Part shown: piece after piece, positions 24,446-33,214 of the stretch
Position numbering within the stretch: the stretch's first letter is position 1
How the letters are laid out: each line of letters begins with the position of its first letter
Source of the DNA: Streptosporangium sp. NBC_01756
Lineage (GTDB): Bacteria; Actinomycetota; Actinomycetes; Streptosporangiales; Streptosporangiaceae
DNA: 64,000 bases
Assembly (NCBI RefSeq): GCF_035917975.1
Contig: NZ_CP109130.1
Coordinates: 4,092,001-4,156,000, forward strand
Direction: 5' to 3'
Notes under the pieces: model-generated
Databases searched by the model: none
What the model was told of the DNA's origin: nothing
Seen by the model: the letters and a program-made list of their open reading frames with translations, nothing else
Program-made: the position numbers and the translations under genes

Positions 24446-26251
24446 ATGAGGACACCCTCACGTCAACCCTCACGTGCGACGGTGATCACCGCAAGCATCG
24501 CCATCGGCGTGTTCGGGACCGGTGCCGGGCTGGGAGCCGTCATCGCCGCGCGGTCGCATCCCGTCGAGGAGGGCGCGCTGCGGCTGGCCGCGGGCACCTA
24601 TCTCCTCGACGAGAGCGCGCAGGCGTGGACCGCCCGCGAGCCGGCCGGCGGGGACCCGGCGGCCCCCCTCTCCGGAGCGGCCAAGGGCAGCGCGGCCAAG
24701 GACGGCGGCGCCGGGGATCCGCGGCTCTGCCTGACCGCCACCGTCGACGGGCACGCGGTCGGCGGCAGCGGAGGGGGCTGCGTCTCCTTCGCCGTGCTGG
24801 CCAGTGCCATCGCCCCCCTGCAACGGCCTGGAGATCGTAAGAGCACGACGGCGCCTTCGCCCAAGAAGGCGTCCTCGGCTCCGGACCCCAAGCGTTCGAC
24901 GGCGGCGCAGCCCGTACCCCAGCGTCAAGCGGCGCCGGTGCAGAACGCCCCGGTCCCCGCCCGCACGACAGCGGTCCAGGCCCCCTCGGCGAAGACGGTC
25001 CGCGAGCCCGCCCCCGCGCCGACCAAGAAGGTCAGCGGCAGCATCACGGAGAGCGGTAGCAAGATCGAGCAACCGGTGAAGCAGGTCGCGGTCAACTCCC
25101 CGGAGAAACAGCCGACGACCAGCTCGGCACCGCGGACGGGCAGCCGCGGACCGACGACCACCCAGTTCACGCCCCAGCCCACGACCCCCAGGGCCCCGAC
25201 GGGTACGGCACAACCGCCCGCACCGCCCGCCACGGCAAAACCGAACCGGCCCACGGCGACTCCGCGGCCCCCGCACCCCCGCGGCCACCACCGTCCGAAC
25301 CTCTCCACCTCGCCCGCTCCCCGGCAGGGCCAGCCCTCGAACACGGCCACGCCCTCCCAGCCGGCACCGAAGAACCTCCCGTCGACGGGACCGTCCCAGG
25401 GCGCCCAGCTGCCCACCCCCGATCCCCAGCTTCAGAACCCGTCCCAGACGAACAACGGGGACACGCAGCTGCCCACCGCCGAGCCCGACGGCCGGAACCC
25501 GTCCCAGCCGACCGACGGAGCCGTTCCGCCCACCACCCGTCCGGCCCCGAACGGCGAGATCACCGGGGGCGACGACTCCCTGCCGATCTTCCGGGACCCG
25601 GAGCTTCTCCGGCGGGCCCAGGAGGCCCTGGGGCTGGACAAGAACATGCGCTACACGGACGAGAACGGCGTATGGGACCTCAACATCGCCCCGCCGGGCA
25701 CTCCCCCCTGCCGGGACTACTCGGCCGCCGAGCTTCAGGGACTCGACCGGTCCCAGGGCGGCAGCCCGGCCATACCCCGTGACTCGTGCCAGTGGCCCGC
25801 CTTCATCCGCTGGCTCTACGCCGACCCGGCCCCCGGCCAGATCAGCAACTGGACCAAGCTGACCGGCCTGCCCGCACGGAACCTGGAACTCGTGGTGACG
25901 AACCCCTCCACCCTGCCGCCCGTGTCGCCCGACGACAGCCAGGCCGAGCCGGACCAGGGCGCCCGGCCCGACACCGGACAGGACCAGCTGGAGCAGGCGA
26001 TACAGCCGGACAACCGCCAGGTGCAGCAGGACCAGGCGGTGCAACCGGACAACCGCCAGTTCCAGCAGGACCAGTCCGTGCAACCGGACAACCACCAGTT
26101 CCAGCAGGAGCAGGCGGCGCGGCCCGACAACCGCCGACCCCAGCAGGAGCAGGCGGCGCGGCCTGACAACCGCCAGTTCCAGCAGGAGCAGTCCGTACAG
26201 CCCGACAACCACCAGTTCCAGCAGGACCGGGACGAGTACACCGGCCCATGA
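24446..26251 (+). CDS. Proline-rich secreted or anchored protein with C-terminal 13-residue repeats
   Basis: 601 residues. One N-terminal hydrophobic segment (VITASIAIGVFGTGAGLGAV, about 12-31) serves as anchor or signal. A small domain with two cysteines (LCLTATVDGHAVGGSGGGCV) precedes ~270 residues rich in Pro/Thr/Ala/Gln. A short folded region near 400-500 contains CRDYSAAELQGLDRSQGG and CQWPAFIRWLYADPAPGQ. The last 85 residues are six copies of a QPDNRQFQQDQ-type repeat. Such extended proteins often span the cell wall or bind partners. No family is recognised. It follows the previous gene by 27 bases and overlaps the next as ATGA. Confidence 0.7.
   Translation: MRTPSRQPSRATVITASIAIGVFGTGAGLGAVIAARSHPVEEGALRLAAGTYLLDESAQAWTAREPAGGDPAAPLSGAAKGSAAKDGGAGDPRLCLTATVDGHAVGGSGGGCVSFAVLASAIAPLQRPGDRKSTTAPSPKKASSAPDPKRSTAAQPVPQRQAAPVQNAPVPARTTAVQAPSAKTVREPAPAPTKKVSGSITESGSKIEQPVKQVAVNSPEKQPTTSSAPRTGSRGPTTTQFTPQPTTPRAPTGTAQPPAPPATAKPNRPTATPRPPHPRGHHRPNLSTSPAPRQGQPSNTATPSQPAPKNLPSTGPSQGAQLPTPDPQLQNPSQTNNGDTQLPTAEPDGRNPSQPTDGAVPPTTRPAPNGEITGGDDSLPIFRDPELLRRAQEALGLDKNMRYTDENGVWDLNIAPPGTPPCRDYSAAELQGLDRSQGGSPAIPRDSCQWPAFIRWLYADPAPGQISNWTKLTGLPARNLELVVTNPSTLPPVSPDDSQAEPDQGARPDTGQDQLEQAIQPDNRQVQQDQAVQPDNRQFQQDQSVQPDNHQFQQEQAARPDNRRPQQEQAARPDNRQFQQEQSVQPDNHQFQQDRDEYTGP
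26003..26236 (+). repeat. Six tandem 39-base coding repeats
   Basis: Six in-frame copies of a 13-residue unit (consensus QPDNRQFQQDQAV, with RPDNRR and HQF variants) end the proline-rich protein. Copies differ at several third positions, so the array is not freshly expanded. The Asn/Gln-rich composition suggests an extended, flexible or adhesive tail. Confidence 0.85.
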
Positions 26252-28299
26252 GCACCTCCCCTGGAGCTGGGCGTGTCGTGCTCGGTCCCGGGCAGGGGAC
26301 GGCGGCCTGGGTGGGCGAGCACGGCGCGCACCTGATGGACTACGCCGCCTACCACCTGCCCGCCGATCGGGCACCGCAGGCGGTCGCCTCCGTGCTGGCC
26401 GCCTGCCAGGACCAACCGGCACCCAGGGGTATCACGGTACGGGGGCGGCTGCTGGCCGCACTGCGGCATGACTGTCGCACCGCCCCCGGCTACCGTGAGC
26501 AGTACGTACCGGAGACGGGGCCCGGCATGCCGGACGCTCGGCTGATCACGCGGGTCTGGACGATCGTCGACCCGTTGGGCACCGAGACGCTCAGACTGAT
26601 GTACCGCCACGAGCTGGCGACCGTGGATCTCTCACACACGCTGGCGATGCCCGTGGAGGAGGTCGTCAGGCTCGCGACGCGCACCCAGGATCTGATCGAG
26701 ACCCTGGTGAGCGGGCTGGATGCCATTGTCCACGACCGCCACACCTGTCCTGAGCTCTTCCCGCTGGCCGACGCCCTGTTTCCCGGCGGGCTCGGGGAGC
26801 CCGAGGAGCCCGGGGAATCCGAGGAGCCCGAGGAGCCCAGGGAGTTCGGCGAGCCCGAGGAGCCACGGGTGCTCTCGCCCACCGAGTTCGAGAGCGCCCG
26901 TACGGATCTGCTGTCTCATATGATCACCTGCTCCGCGTGCACGCGGCCGATCAACATCCGCTACACGGTCCCGCAGATGATCTCCAACCCGAGGATCTCC
27001 CCCCTCACCGCGAAGATGAGGAAGCGGCTCCTCGACTCCCTCCCGCCCGCCGTGAAACCGCCGCCGCCCAGGGTCGGCACCATACCGGCCCCGGTGACGG
27101 ACCCCAGCGCTCCCGAAAAGCCGCAGGCCTCCGAAAGGCCGCAGACTACTGAGAGGTCGCAGGACCCTGAGAAGTCGCAGGCCTCCAAGAGAGCGCAGGA
27201 CCCCGAGAGACCGCAGGCCTCCAAGAGGCCGCAAGACCCCAAGAGACTGCCAGCCTCCAAGAGGTCGCAGGACCCCAAGAGACCGCAGACCCCCAAGAGG
27301 TCGCAGGAGGAGACCCAGCCCGGCCGGGTGGTGCGACCGGCCCGCTCCGATCGCTCCACCCTCCCCTACCTTCCCGTCCGGCCGGACCGCTCCACACCCC
27401 CCCACCCCACCCGCCCGGACCGGCCGGCTCCCGCGGACCGGTCCGACCGGCCGGGCCGTGCCGACCGTTCGGACCGCTCCACGCTTCCGTACCGTCCCGT
27501 GTCACCGGACCGCTCCACGCTTCCGTCTCTGCCGGCTCTGCGGTCCCGCCCGCCGTCCACACCTCCGCCGTCCGCGTCTCCGGCGTCCACGTCTCCGGCG
27601 TCCACGCAGGACACCCCCCTCTATGACGCGCTGATCTCACAGACATGGGCGCGTGAGGCGCCTTCTCCCACGGACGACGCGACCGCCACCGACCCCGGCA
27701 GGACCGGGGACGGGCGAGCGTCCGGGATCAAGGCGTACACCACACCGATCGGCGAGCCGGAAGGGGTGCGGTTCGGCCCCGGGGTCCGGTTCGCGGAGGC
27801 TCTCGCCTGGGCGGGGGAACAGGTCCGGAGTACGACCATAAAGATCGTCATCATCGCGGTCGCGGGCACGACCGGCACCCTGATGGGAATGAACCTCCTG
27901 GGTCCGGCCATCGGAGGCAGGGAGTCGCCGGGCGCCACGCCGTCCTCCGCCCCGCCCTCCACCGCGCAGACCGTCACGACCGGAGACGCCGCCCCCACCG
28001 TCCAGAGCAAGCTCGCCAGACAGGTGTCGATCCCCCCTGCGGTGACGTTGGACGAGTTCGGCCAGGGCAGCCTCGTCCTCACCGTCTCCGAGGACTCCCT
28101 GGAATGGCGGATATCCGCACCGGGGCTGACGGTGACGCCGTCCAGCGGGACGCTGAAGCAGGGCCGCACCGACGTGATCAACCTGCGTGCCCTCCGGAAC
28201 CGCTACTGGTGCGGCTTCCCCGGCGCGGTCACCGCCCCACTGACCTTCTACGGCCCCGACGACTCGATCACCACGACGGTGCGCTGGCTCACCTGTTGA
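26248..28299 (+). CDS. Sigma-factor-like / zinc-motif / proline-rich / transmembrane fusion protein
   Basis: 683 residues with an unusual order. Residues 20-80 resemble ECF sigma region 2 (HGAHLMDYAAYHLPADRAPQ). Residues 110-155 resemble region 4 (GTETLRLMYRHELATVDLSH, then MPVEEVVRLATRTQDLIETL). Residues 220-240 carry an anti-sigma-like HxxxCxxC motif (His224, Cys228, Cys231 in SHMITCSACTRPI). About 200 residues of degenerate KRPQDPKR-type repeats and Arg/Pro/Asp-rich sequence follow, then one membrane span near 531 (IKIVIIAVAGTTGTLMGMNL) and a ~110-residue extracellular beta domain with RNRYWCGFPG. The sigma-like part keeps no clear promoter-recognition residues, so it may be a sensor rather than a sigma factor. 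Its start overlaps the previous stop. Confidence 0.7.
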   Translation: MSTSPGAGRVVLGPGQGTAAWVGEHGAHLMDYAAYHLPADRAPQAVASVLAACQDQPAPRGITVRGRLLAALRHDCRTAPGYREQYVPETGPGMPDARLITRVWTIVDPLGTETLRLMYRHELATVDLSHTLAMPVEEVVRLATRTQDLIETLVSGLDAIVHDRHTCPELFPLADALFPGGLGEPEEPGESEEPEEPREFGEPEEPRVLSPTEFESARTDLLSHMITCSACTRPINIRYTVPQMISNPRISPLTAKMRKRLLDSLPPAVKPPPPRVGTIPAPVTDPSAPEKPQASERPQTTERSQDPEKSQASKRAQDPERPQASKRPQDPKRLPASKRSQDPKRPQTPKRSQEETQPGRVVRPARSDRSTLPYLPVRPDRSTPPHPTRPDRPAPADRSDRPGRADRSDRSTLPYRPVSPDRSTLPSLPALRSRPPSTPPPSASPASTSPASTQDTPLYDALISQTWAREAPSPTDDATATDPGRTGDGRASGIKAYTTPIGEPEGVRFGPGVRFAEALAWAGEQVRSTTIKIVIIAVAGTTGTLMGMNLLGPAIGGRESPGATPSSAPPSTAQTVTTGDAAPTVQSKLARQVSIPPAVTLDEFGQGSLVLTVSEDSLEWRISAPGLTVTPSSGTLKQGRTDVINLRALRNRYWCGFPGAVTAPLTFYGPDDSITTTVRWLTC

Positions 28300-28347
28300 C
28301 GGTCCCCTCCCATCTGCTCGTGCACGCTCCTCGAAAGGACCCTGGCC

Positions 28348-29340
28348 ATGACGGACACGTCCCCGCAGATCCAGCCTTCGCCGCCGGCCGCTGCGGAGCA
28401 GTCCCAGGAGACGGTCCCGCTCACCGCCGAACATCTGCTCACCAACAGGCGCCACGAGCCCGCCAACGGATGGCGGCGCCTTGTCTGGCAGCTCTCCGGT
28501 GGGAGGATCGTCCCCGGGGAGTCGGCCACGGAGATCGAACGCCGCACGCTCATGGCCCAGGCCCAGACTCCGGTGGCGAGCGGGCATCACCGAATCGCGG
28601 TCATGAGCCTCAAGGGCGGGGTCGGCAAGACGACGACGACCGTGGCCCTGGGCAACACCCTGGCCTCCCTGCGGGGTGACCGGGTCATCGCGATCGACGC
28701 CAACCCCGACCGGGGAACCCTCGGCATCAAGGTCAAGTCCGAGACGGCCGCGACGATCCGCACCCTGCTCGCCGAAGCTCCCCACATCGTCCGCTACGCG
28801 GACGCGCGGGCCTTCACCTCCCAGTCGTCCGCCCGGCTGGAGGTCCTCGCCTCCGACACCGACCCCGCCGTGAGCGAGGCGTTCAACGCCGAGGACTACC
28901 GTACGGTCGCCGGGCTCATCGAGCGCTACTACTCGATCTGCATCACCGACTGCGGGACCGGGTTGCTGCACGGGGCCATGGGCGCGACCCTGGAACTGGC
29001 CGACCAGATCGTGCTGGTCACCCTGGTCGCGGTGGACGGGGCGAGTTCGGCCTCCGCGACACTGGACTGGCTCACCGCCCACGGGTACGCGGACCTGGTC
29101 AAGAACGCCATCGTCGTGCTGAACGCCGTAGAGGCCAAGTCGGACGTGGACGTGGAGCTGCTGGAGCGCCACTTCAACTCCCGCTGCCGCGCCGTGATCC
29201 GCGTCCCCTACGACCCCCACCTCAAGGAGGGGGCGGAGGTCGACCTGGTCCGTCTCCAGTCCACCACCCGGGGGGCGTACCTGCGGCTGGCAGCCGCCGC
29301 GGGACAGGCGTTCGGCGTACGGCCCGACCGGAGCCACTAG
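28348..29340 (+). CDS. ParA/MinD-type ATPase with N-terminal extension
   Basis: 330 residues. A ~75-residue N-terminal arm with NGWRRLVWQLSGGRIVPGES precedes the deviant Walker A MSLKGGVGKTTTTVALGN at about residue 84. AIDANPDRGTLG is the switch I/Walker A' region and ICITDCGTGLL is Walker B. The arm plus ATPase layout matches actinobacterial MinD-like proteins found with type VII secretion or other envelope assemblies (EspI-like), rather than chromosome-partition ParA; no ParB is present. It likely positions or energises a membrane complex made of the neighbouring proteins (inference). The next gene starts within its stop codon. Confidence 0.85.
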   Translation: MTDTSPQIQPSPPAAAEQSQETVPLTAEHLLTNRRHEPANGWRRLVWQLSGGRIVPGESATEIERRTLMAQAQTPVASGHHRIAVMSLKGGVGKTTTTVALGNTLASLRGDRVIAIDANPDRGTLGIKVKSETAATIRTLLAEAPHIVRYADARAFTSQSSARLEVLASDTDPAVSEAFNAEDYRTVAGLIERYYSICITDCGTGLLHGAMGATLELADQIVLVTLVAVDGASSASATLDWLTAHGYADLVKNAIVVLNAVEAKSDVDVELLERHFNSRCRAVIRVPYDPHLKEGAEVDLVRLQSTTRGAYLRLAAAAGQAFGVRPDRSH

Positions 29341-30095
29341 TGCCGCCGGTGGCCGAGGACCCCGCTCTCGACTGGGACCTGAGCCCTCCCGGGCGCGGTT
29401 CCCGGCGGATGATCATCGTGGTCGTCTCGATCGTGGGAGCGATCCTCCTGACGATCAGCGGGTGGCGGGCGCTGCATCCGGAGCCCGTCCCCACACCGGC
29501 CAGTACCGCGGACGCCACCTCCGGCGCCGTCGTGCTCGCCTCGCCCTCCGGCTACAACGGCGACGGTGGCAACCCCGTCGGGTTCCCCCACACCGACCTG
29601 GGGGCGGTCTCGGCGGCGGCGGCCGCGCTGGAGGCCGAGTGGACGCTGGACACCGCCCAGGCCGAGCAGGCCGTGGTCCTGTACGTTCCGCCGGAACAGC
29701 AGGACGCGGCCCGGGCCGGTGCGCAGGCCGCCGCCACCGAGTGGCGGAAGACCCTCGGTCTCCCCGAGTCGGGGAAATTGCCCGACGGGGCGGCCATGCA
29801 GACGAAGACGGTCGGGGTCCAGTGGCGGACCCGCGCAACCGACCAGGTCCAGGTCTCTCTTCTGGTCCAGGTGACCGCGACCAAGGGCATCGGGGATCCC
29901 GACCCGGTCTACTCCAGACCGCACGCCAGAACCCTGCTCATGGCATGGCAGGCCGGCATGCGCGGGGTGGGGGACTGGGTCAGGATCCCCGATCCCGTCA
30001 CCGCCGCCGCGCCTGAGGCGGCCATGCCCGGCACCCCCGAGTTCACCGCCGCGGGCTGGAAGCCCCTTTCCGGCCCCGCGGCGCCCACCCCCTAA
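29340..30095 (+). CDS. Single-span membrane protein coupled to the ParA-like gene
   Basis: 251 residues, GTG start overlapping the preceding TAG by one base. A short cytoplasmic head is followed by one membrane span (MIIVVVSIVGAILLTISGW, about 22-40) and an extracellular domain with NPVGFPHTDLGAVSAAAAAL near 80. Similar GxPVGFxxT-GAVxAA segments recur, to my recollection, in actinobacterial proteins near conjugation- or secretion-like clusters, but I cannot confirm this here. The tight coupling to the ATPase argues that the two work together. No catalytic motif is seen. Confidence 0.75.
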   Translation: MPPVAEDPALDWDLSPPGRGSRRMIIVVVSIVGAILLTISGWRALHPEPVPTPASTADATSGAVVLASPSGYNGDGGNPVGFPHTDLGAVSAAAAALEAEWTLDTAQAEQAVVLYVPPEQQDAARAGAQAAATEWRKTLGLPESGKLPDGAAMQTKTVGVQWRTRATDQVQVSLLVQVTATKGIGDPDPVYSRPHARTLLMAWQAGMRGVGDWVRIPDPVTAAAPEAAMPGTPEFTAAGWKPLSGPAAPTP

Positions 30096-30106
30096 ATCGA
30101 GGCATC

Positions 30107-31243
30107 ATGATCTCCAGATCGCATGTACGGCTGGCAGCGCTGAGCATGGTGGCGGCGCTGACGGTGGGGACCCTCATCAGCGCCGCCCGGGGTGAGGTGG
30201 CCTCCGGCGCCGCAGGAGCGGCTTCCTGCTCCCCCTCCACCGGCACCACGGCCCCCGCCGATTCCACCGGTTCCACCGGTTCCACCGGCACAGCCGACTC
30301 CACGAACTCCACGAACTCCACGAACTCCACGAACTCCACGAACTCCACGAACTCCACGAACACAGCCGACACCACAGACACAGTCGGATCCACCGAGCTC
30401 ACCGAACCGACTGACTCCACCGACTCCACCGAGCTCACCGAACCGACTGACTCCACCGACTCCACCGAGCTCACCGAACCGACCGGCTCAACCGAACTCA
30501 CCGACTCCACCGAGCTCACCGAACCGACCGAGCTGAGCGCGCCGACCGAACCGACCGACTCCACCGAGCTGAGCGCGCCGACCGGCGGGGCCAGTGCGGC
30601 CGGAGCCCACGGCTGGGGCACTCCGGTCTGGTGTGCGGAGTTCGACGACTACCTCGACCCGGCCGACTGGGTGGTCTACGACTCGGCCGGGCACGACAAC
30701 CAGGGCCGGCGCTCTCCCGACCAGCTTTTCATCGGGAAGGGGTCGCTCTACCTGTACGGCCGCGCCGACGGCACCACGGCCGGGCTGGGCAGCCGTCACA
30801 GTCAGGCGTACGGGCGCTGGGAGACCCGCGTCCGCATGTACGAGGGAGCGGATTCGTACCGCCCCATCGCCCTGCTGTGGCCGGACGGCGGCGGCGGGGG
30901 CGTGCACAGCGCCACCGGCGAGGAGATCGACTTCCTCGGTGTCATGGACCGGCCGGGCAAGTGGCGGGCGAACTTCTACCTGGAGACTCCCGAGGGTCAG
31001 GAGCAGTCCTACTCCGAGGTGGACCTGACCGACTGGCACACCTACGCGGTGGAGAACAGCCCCAGCGGAGTGGTCGGTTACCTCGACGGGCAGGAGTGGT
31101 TCCGCTCGGCCATGTCGACCCGCAGCCTGATGTCGGCCTGCCTGCAACTGGACTGGTTCCCGGGGCGGGGCAGCCCGGGAGAGGCCTGGATGGAGGTCGA
31201 CTGGCTCCGCATCTACCCGATGGATACCGGTGGCGCCGGATGA
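30107..31243 (+). CDS. Secreted GH16-fold protein with Ser/Thr repeat linker and altered active site
   Basis: 378 residues. The signal peptide (residues 1-40) is followed by about 120 residues of Thr/Ser/Asn/Glu repeats, then a C-terminal GH16 jelly roll starting VWCAEFDDYLDPADWVVYD. Family features are GRWETRVRMYEG, the catalytic loop, LTDWHTYAVENSPSGVVGYLD and MEVDWLRIYPMD. The catalytic loop reads GEEIDFLGVM. Glu273 (nucleophile) and Asp275 are present, but the expected acid/base Glu at 278 is Gly. It may therefore be a glycan-binding protein or have an altered mechanism. It follows the membrane cassette by 11 bases and may be its secreted or surface partner. Confidence 0.82.
   Translation: MISRSHVRLAALSMVAALTVGTLISAARGEVASGAAGAASCSPSTGTTAPADSTGSTGSTGTADSTNSTNSTNSTNSTNSTNSTNTADTTDTVGSTELTEPTDSTDSTELTEPTDSTDSTELTEPTGSTELTDSTELTEPTELSAPTEPTDSTELSAPTGGASAAGAHGWGTPVWCAEFDDYLDPADWVVYDSAGHDNQGRRSPDQLFIGKGSLYLYGRADGTTAGLGSRHSQAYGRWETRVRMYEGADSYRPIALLWPDGGGGGVHSATGEEIDFLGVMDRPGKWRANFYLETPEGQEQSYSEVDLTDWHTYAVENSPSGVVGYLDGQEWFRSAMSTRSLMSACLQLDWFPGRGSPGEAWMEVDWLRIYPMDTGGAG
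30296..30490 (+). repeat. Tandem 9-base and 36-base coding repeats
   Basis: Six identical AACTCCACG units (Asn-Ser-Thr, 30305-30358) are followed by near-identical 36-base units (Glu-Leu-Thr-Glu-Pro-Thr-Asp-Ser-Thr-Asp-Ser-Thr) at 30395-30430 and 30431-30466, with a partial third copy. The very high identity indicates recent slippage expansion and probable length variation between strains. Confidence 0.9.
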
Positions 31244-31352
31244 GGCCGACCCGATCCGCGCAGGACGCGGAGTACGGCCGCACCATCCTTCGCAGGACGC
31301 TGGATCCCGCCCCGCGTCCTCCCACCCGGTGGCCGACCGGGCCGGCGAGGTC

Positions 31353-33113
31353 TCAGGCGCTCTGCAGCCCGGCGTACAGGCCGCGCAGCCGCATCAGCTC
31401 CTCGTGGGTGCCGACCTCCTCGATACCGCCGTCACGCATGACCACGATGCGGTCGGCGCCGCGGATGGTCGACAGCCGGTGGGCGACGACGAAGACCGTC
31501 CGTCCGGCGACCAGGCGGGCCAGCGCTCCCTGGATGAGCGACTCCGACCGGTTGTCCAGCGCGGAGGTGGCCTCGTCGAGGATGAGCACGCGCGGATCGC
31601 GGATCAGGGCGCGGGCGATGGCCAGCCGCTGCTTCTGCCCACCGGAGAGGCGGGCGCCCCGCTCTCCCACGACCGTGTCGAGCCCGTCGGGCAGCCGGTC
31701 GATGAACTCCATCGCGTTGGCGTCCCGGAGCGCCTGCCGTACCCGCTCGTCGGAGACGTCGGTCATGCCGTAGGTGACGTTCTCCCTGATGCTGCCCTCG
31801 AAGAGGATGGACTCCTGGGGCACGACCGACAGGAACCTGCGGTAGGTCCGCATGTCCAGGGTCTCCATCTCGCGGCCGTCGAGCAGGATCCGGCCGGAGG
31901 TCGGCCGCAGGAAGCCGATGACGAGGTTGAGCACGGTCGACTTGCCCGCGCCCGACGGACCGACCAGGGCGATCGTCTCGCCGGGGACCGCCGTGAGGTT
32001 GAATCCGGTGACCGCGGGGGCGTCGCCGTTCTCGTCGTTCTCCCCGTAGGAGAACTCGACATCGCGGAACTCCACCTCGCCGCGGGCCGCGGAGACTTTT
32101 TCCTTGCCCGCGTTGTGCTCCAGGTCGGGGGCCTGCAGCACCTCGCCGATCGACCGTACCGACGCCAGCCCCTTGCTGATCACAGGGGGCAGGCTGAGCA
32201 GGGAGGTTACCGCGGAGGTCAGGGTGGCGAAGAAGGTGGTCAGCATGACCACGTCACCGACGGTGATGGGGATGACCTGGTAGTAGGCGACGAGCGCCGA
32301 GCCGGTCAGGAAGACCGCGCCGAGCATGTTGAGCAGGATCCAGGCCAACGCGCCGAATCTGCCGTTGAGCAGGTCGAGCCGGAGTCCCTTGCGCAGCACC
32401 TTGGTCAGAGTGCCGTCGACGCGGTGCAGCGCGTCCTGCTCCAGGCCGTGCGCGCGGGTGATCGGGATGAGCGTGGTCATCTCGCTGACGCGGCTGGAGA
32501 GCTTCTCGACCTCACGGCGGAAGCTCTCGTTGTCCTCCCGCAGCCGGGTGCGCAACCGCATCACCAGGAACGCCGCCGCGGGCACGACCAGCACGAAGAC
32601 CGGGAGTGCGACGGGCACCCGCAGGGTGATCACCACCAGGCCGCCGGCCAGCATGGTCAGGGCCGACAGCCCCATGTCGCCGGCCTGCTGGCTGGTCTGC
32701 TCCACGCTCTCGACGTCACGGATGACCTTGGTCTGGAGCACGGCGGCGCTGACCCGGGAGTGGTAGCCGATGGAGAGCTGCTGCATCCGACGGCAGAGCG
32801 CGGAGCGCAGGTCCATGCCCATCCGCCGGATCGCGCCGTGCAGACAGCGGACGTAGAGCAGGTGAAAGGGGTAGTTGAGGAACAGGAGGACGAGCAGCAC
32901 GGCCGCGTTGACCCACAGCTCCGTGATCGGACGGTGGCCGCCCACGATGTCGACGACGTTGGCGGTGATCAGCGGCAGCAGCCAGGTGGAGCTGTGCTTG
33001 ACCAGGAAGGCCACGACCGCGACGAGCAGCCGGAAGCGGTCTTCCCTGAAAAGGTAGGCGAGCGTGCGGATGGGGTGTTCGCCCCGGTAACGATGATCGA
33101 GAGCACCGACCAT
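31353..33113 (-). CDS. ABC exporter, fused membrane and ATP-binding domains
   Basis: 586 residues. An N-terminal six-helix exporter domain (about 25-320) is followed by an ATPase with Walker A GPSGAGKSTVLNLVIG near 385, signature LSGGQKQRLAIARAL near 485 and Walker B RVLILDEATSALD near 507. It is a half-size type I exporter of the lipid/peptide/drug class and should homodimerise or pair with another half transporter; no partner is adjacent. The start MVGALDHRYRGEHPIRTL has no strong ribosome site. It lies 101 bases downstream of the GNAT gene on the same strand. Its substrate is unknown. Confidence 0.9.
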   Translation of the reverse strand: MVGALDHRYRGEHPIRTLAYLFREDRFRLLVAVVAFLVKHSSTWLLPLITANVVDIVGGHRPITELWVNAAVLLVLLFLNYPFHLLYVRCLHGAIRRMGMDLRSALCRRMQQLSIGYHSRVSAAVLQTKVIRDVESVEQTSQQAGDMGLSALTMLAGGLVVITLRVPVALPVFVLVVPAAAFLVMRLRTRLREDNESFRREVEKLSSRVSEMTTLIPITRAHGLEQDALHRVDGTLTKVLRKGLRLDLLNGRFGALAWILLNMLGAVFLTGSALVAYYQVIPITVGDVVMLTTFFATLTSAVTSLLSLPPVISKGLASVRSIGEVLQAPDLEHNAGKEKVSAARGEVEFRDVEFSYGENDENGDAPAVTGFNLTAVPGETIALVGPSGAGKSTVLNLVIGFLRPTSGRILLDGREMETLDMRTYRRFLSVVPQESILFEGSIRENVTYGMTDVSDERVRQALRDANAMEFIDRLPDGLDTVVGERGARLSGGQKQRLAIARALIRDPRVLILDEATSALDNRSESLIQGALARLVAGRTVFVVAHRLSTIRGADRIVVMRDGGIEEVGTHEELMRLRGLYAGLQSA

Positions 33114-33214
33114 AAATCCCCCAAATCACTGAAAATATCGACGCAATCTTCCCCTCCGGGATTTCCGTGATGTGACGCCCCCGGGCCCTCCGGCACACCC
33201 CGGCATCCCCGAGG

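Noticed and set aside
26003..26236. CRISPR-like array in the 39-base repeats
   Set aside because: Units are in-frame coding repeats without unique spacers, and no cas genes are present.
28348..29340. Chromosome-partition ParA
   Set aside because: No ParB gene or parS-like repeat nearby, and the N-terminal arm differs from ParA of partition loci.
30296..30490. CRISPR or mobile-element repeat in the GH16 gene
   Set aside because: Repeats are 9 and 36 bases, in frame and contiguous, so they are coding slippage.
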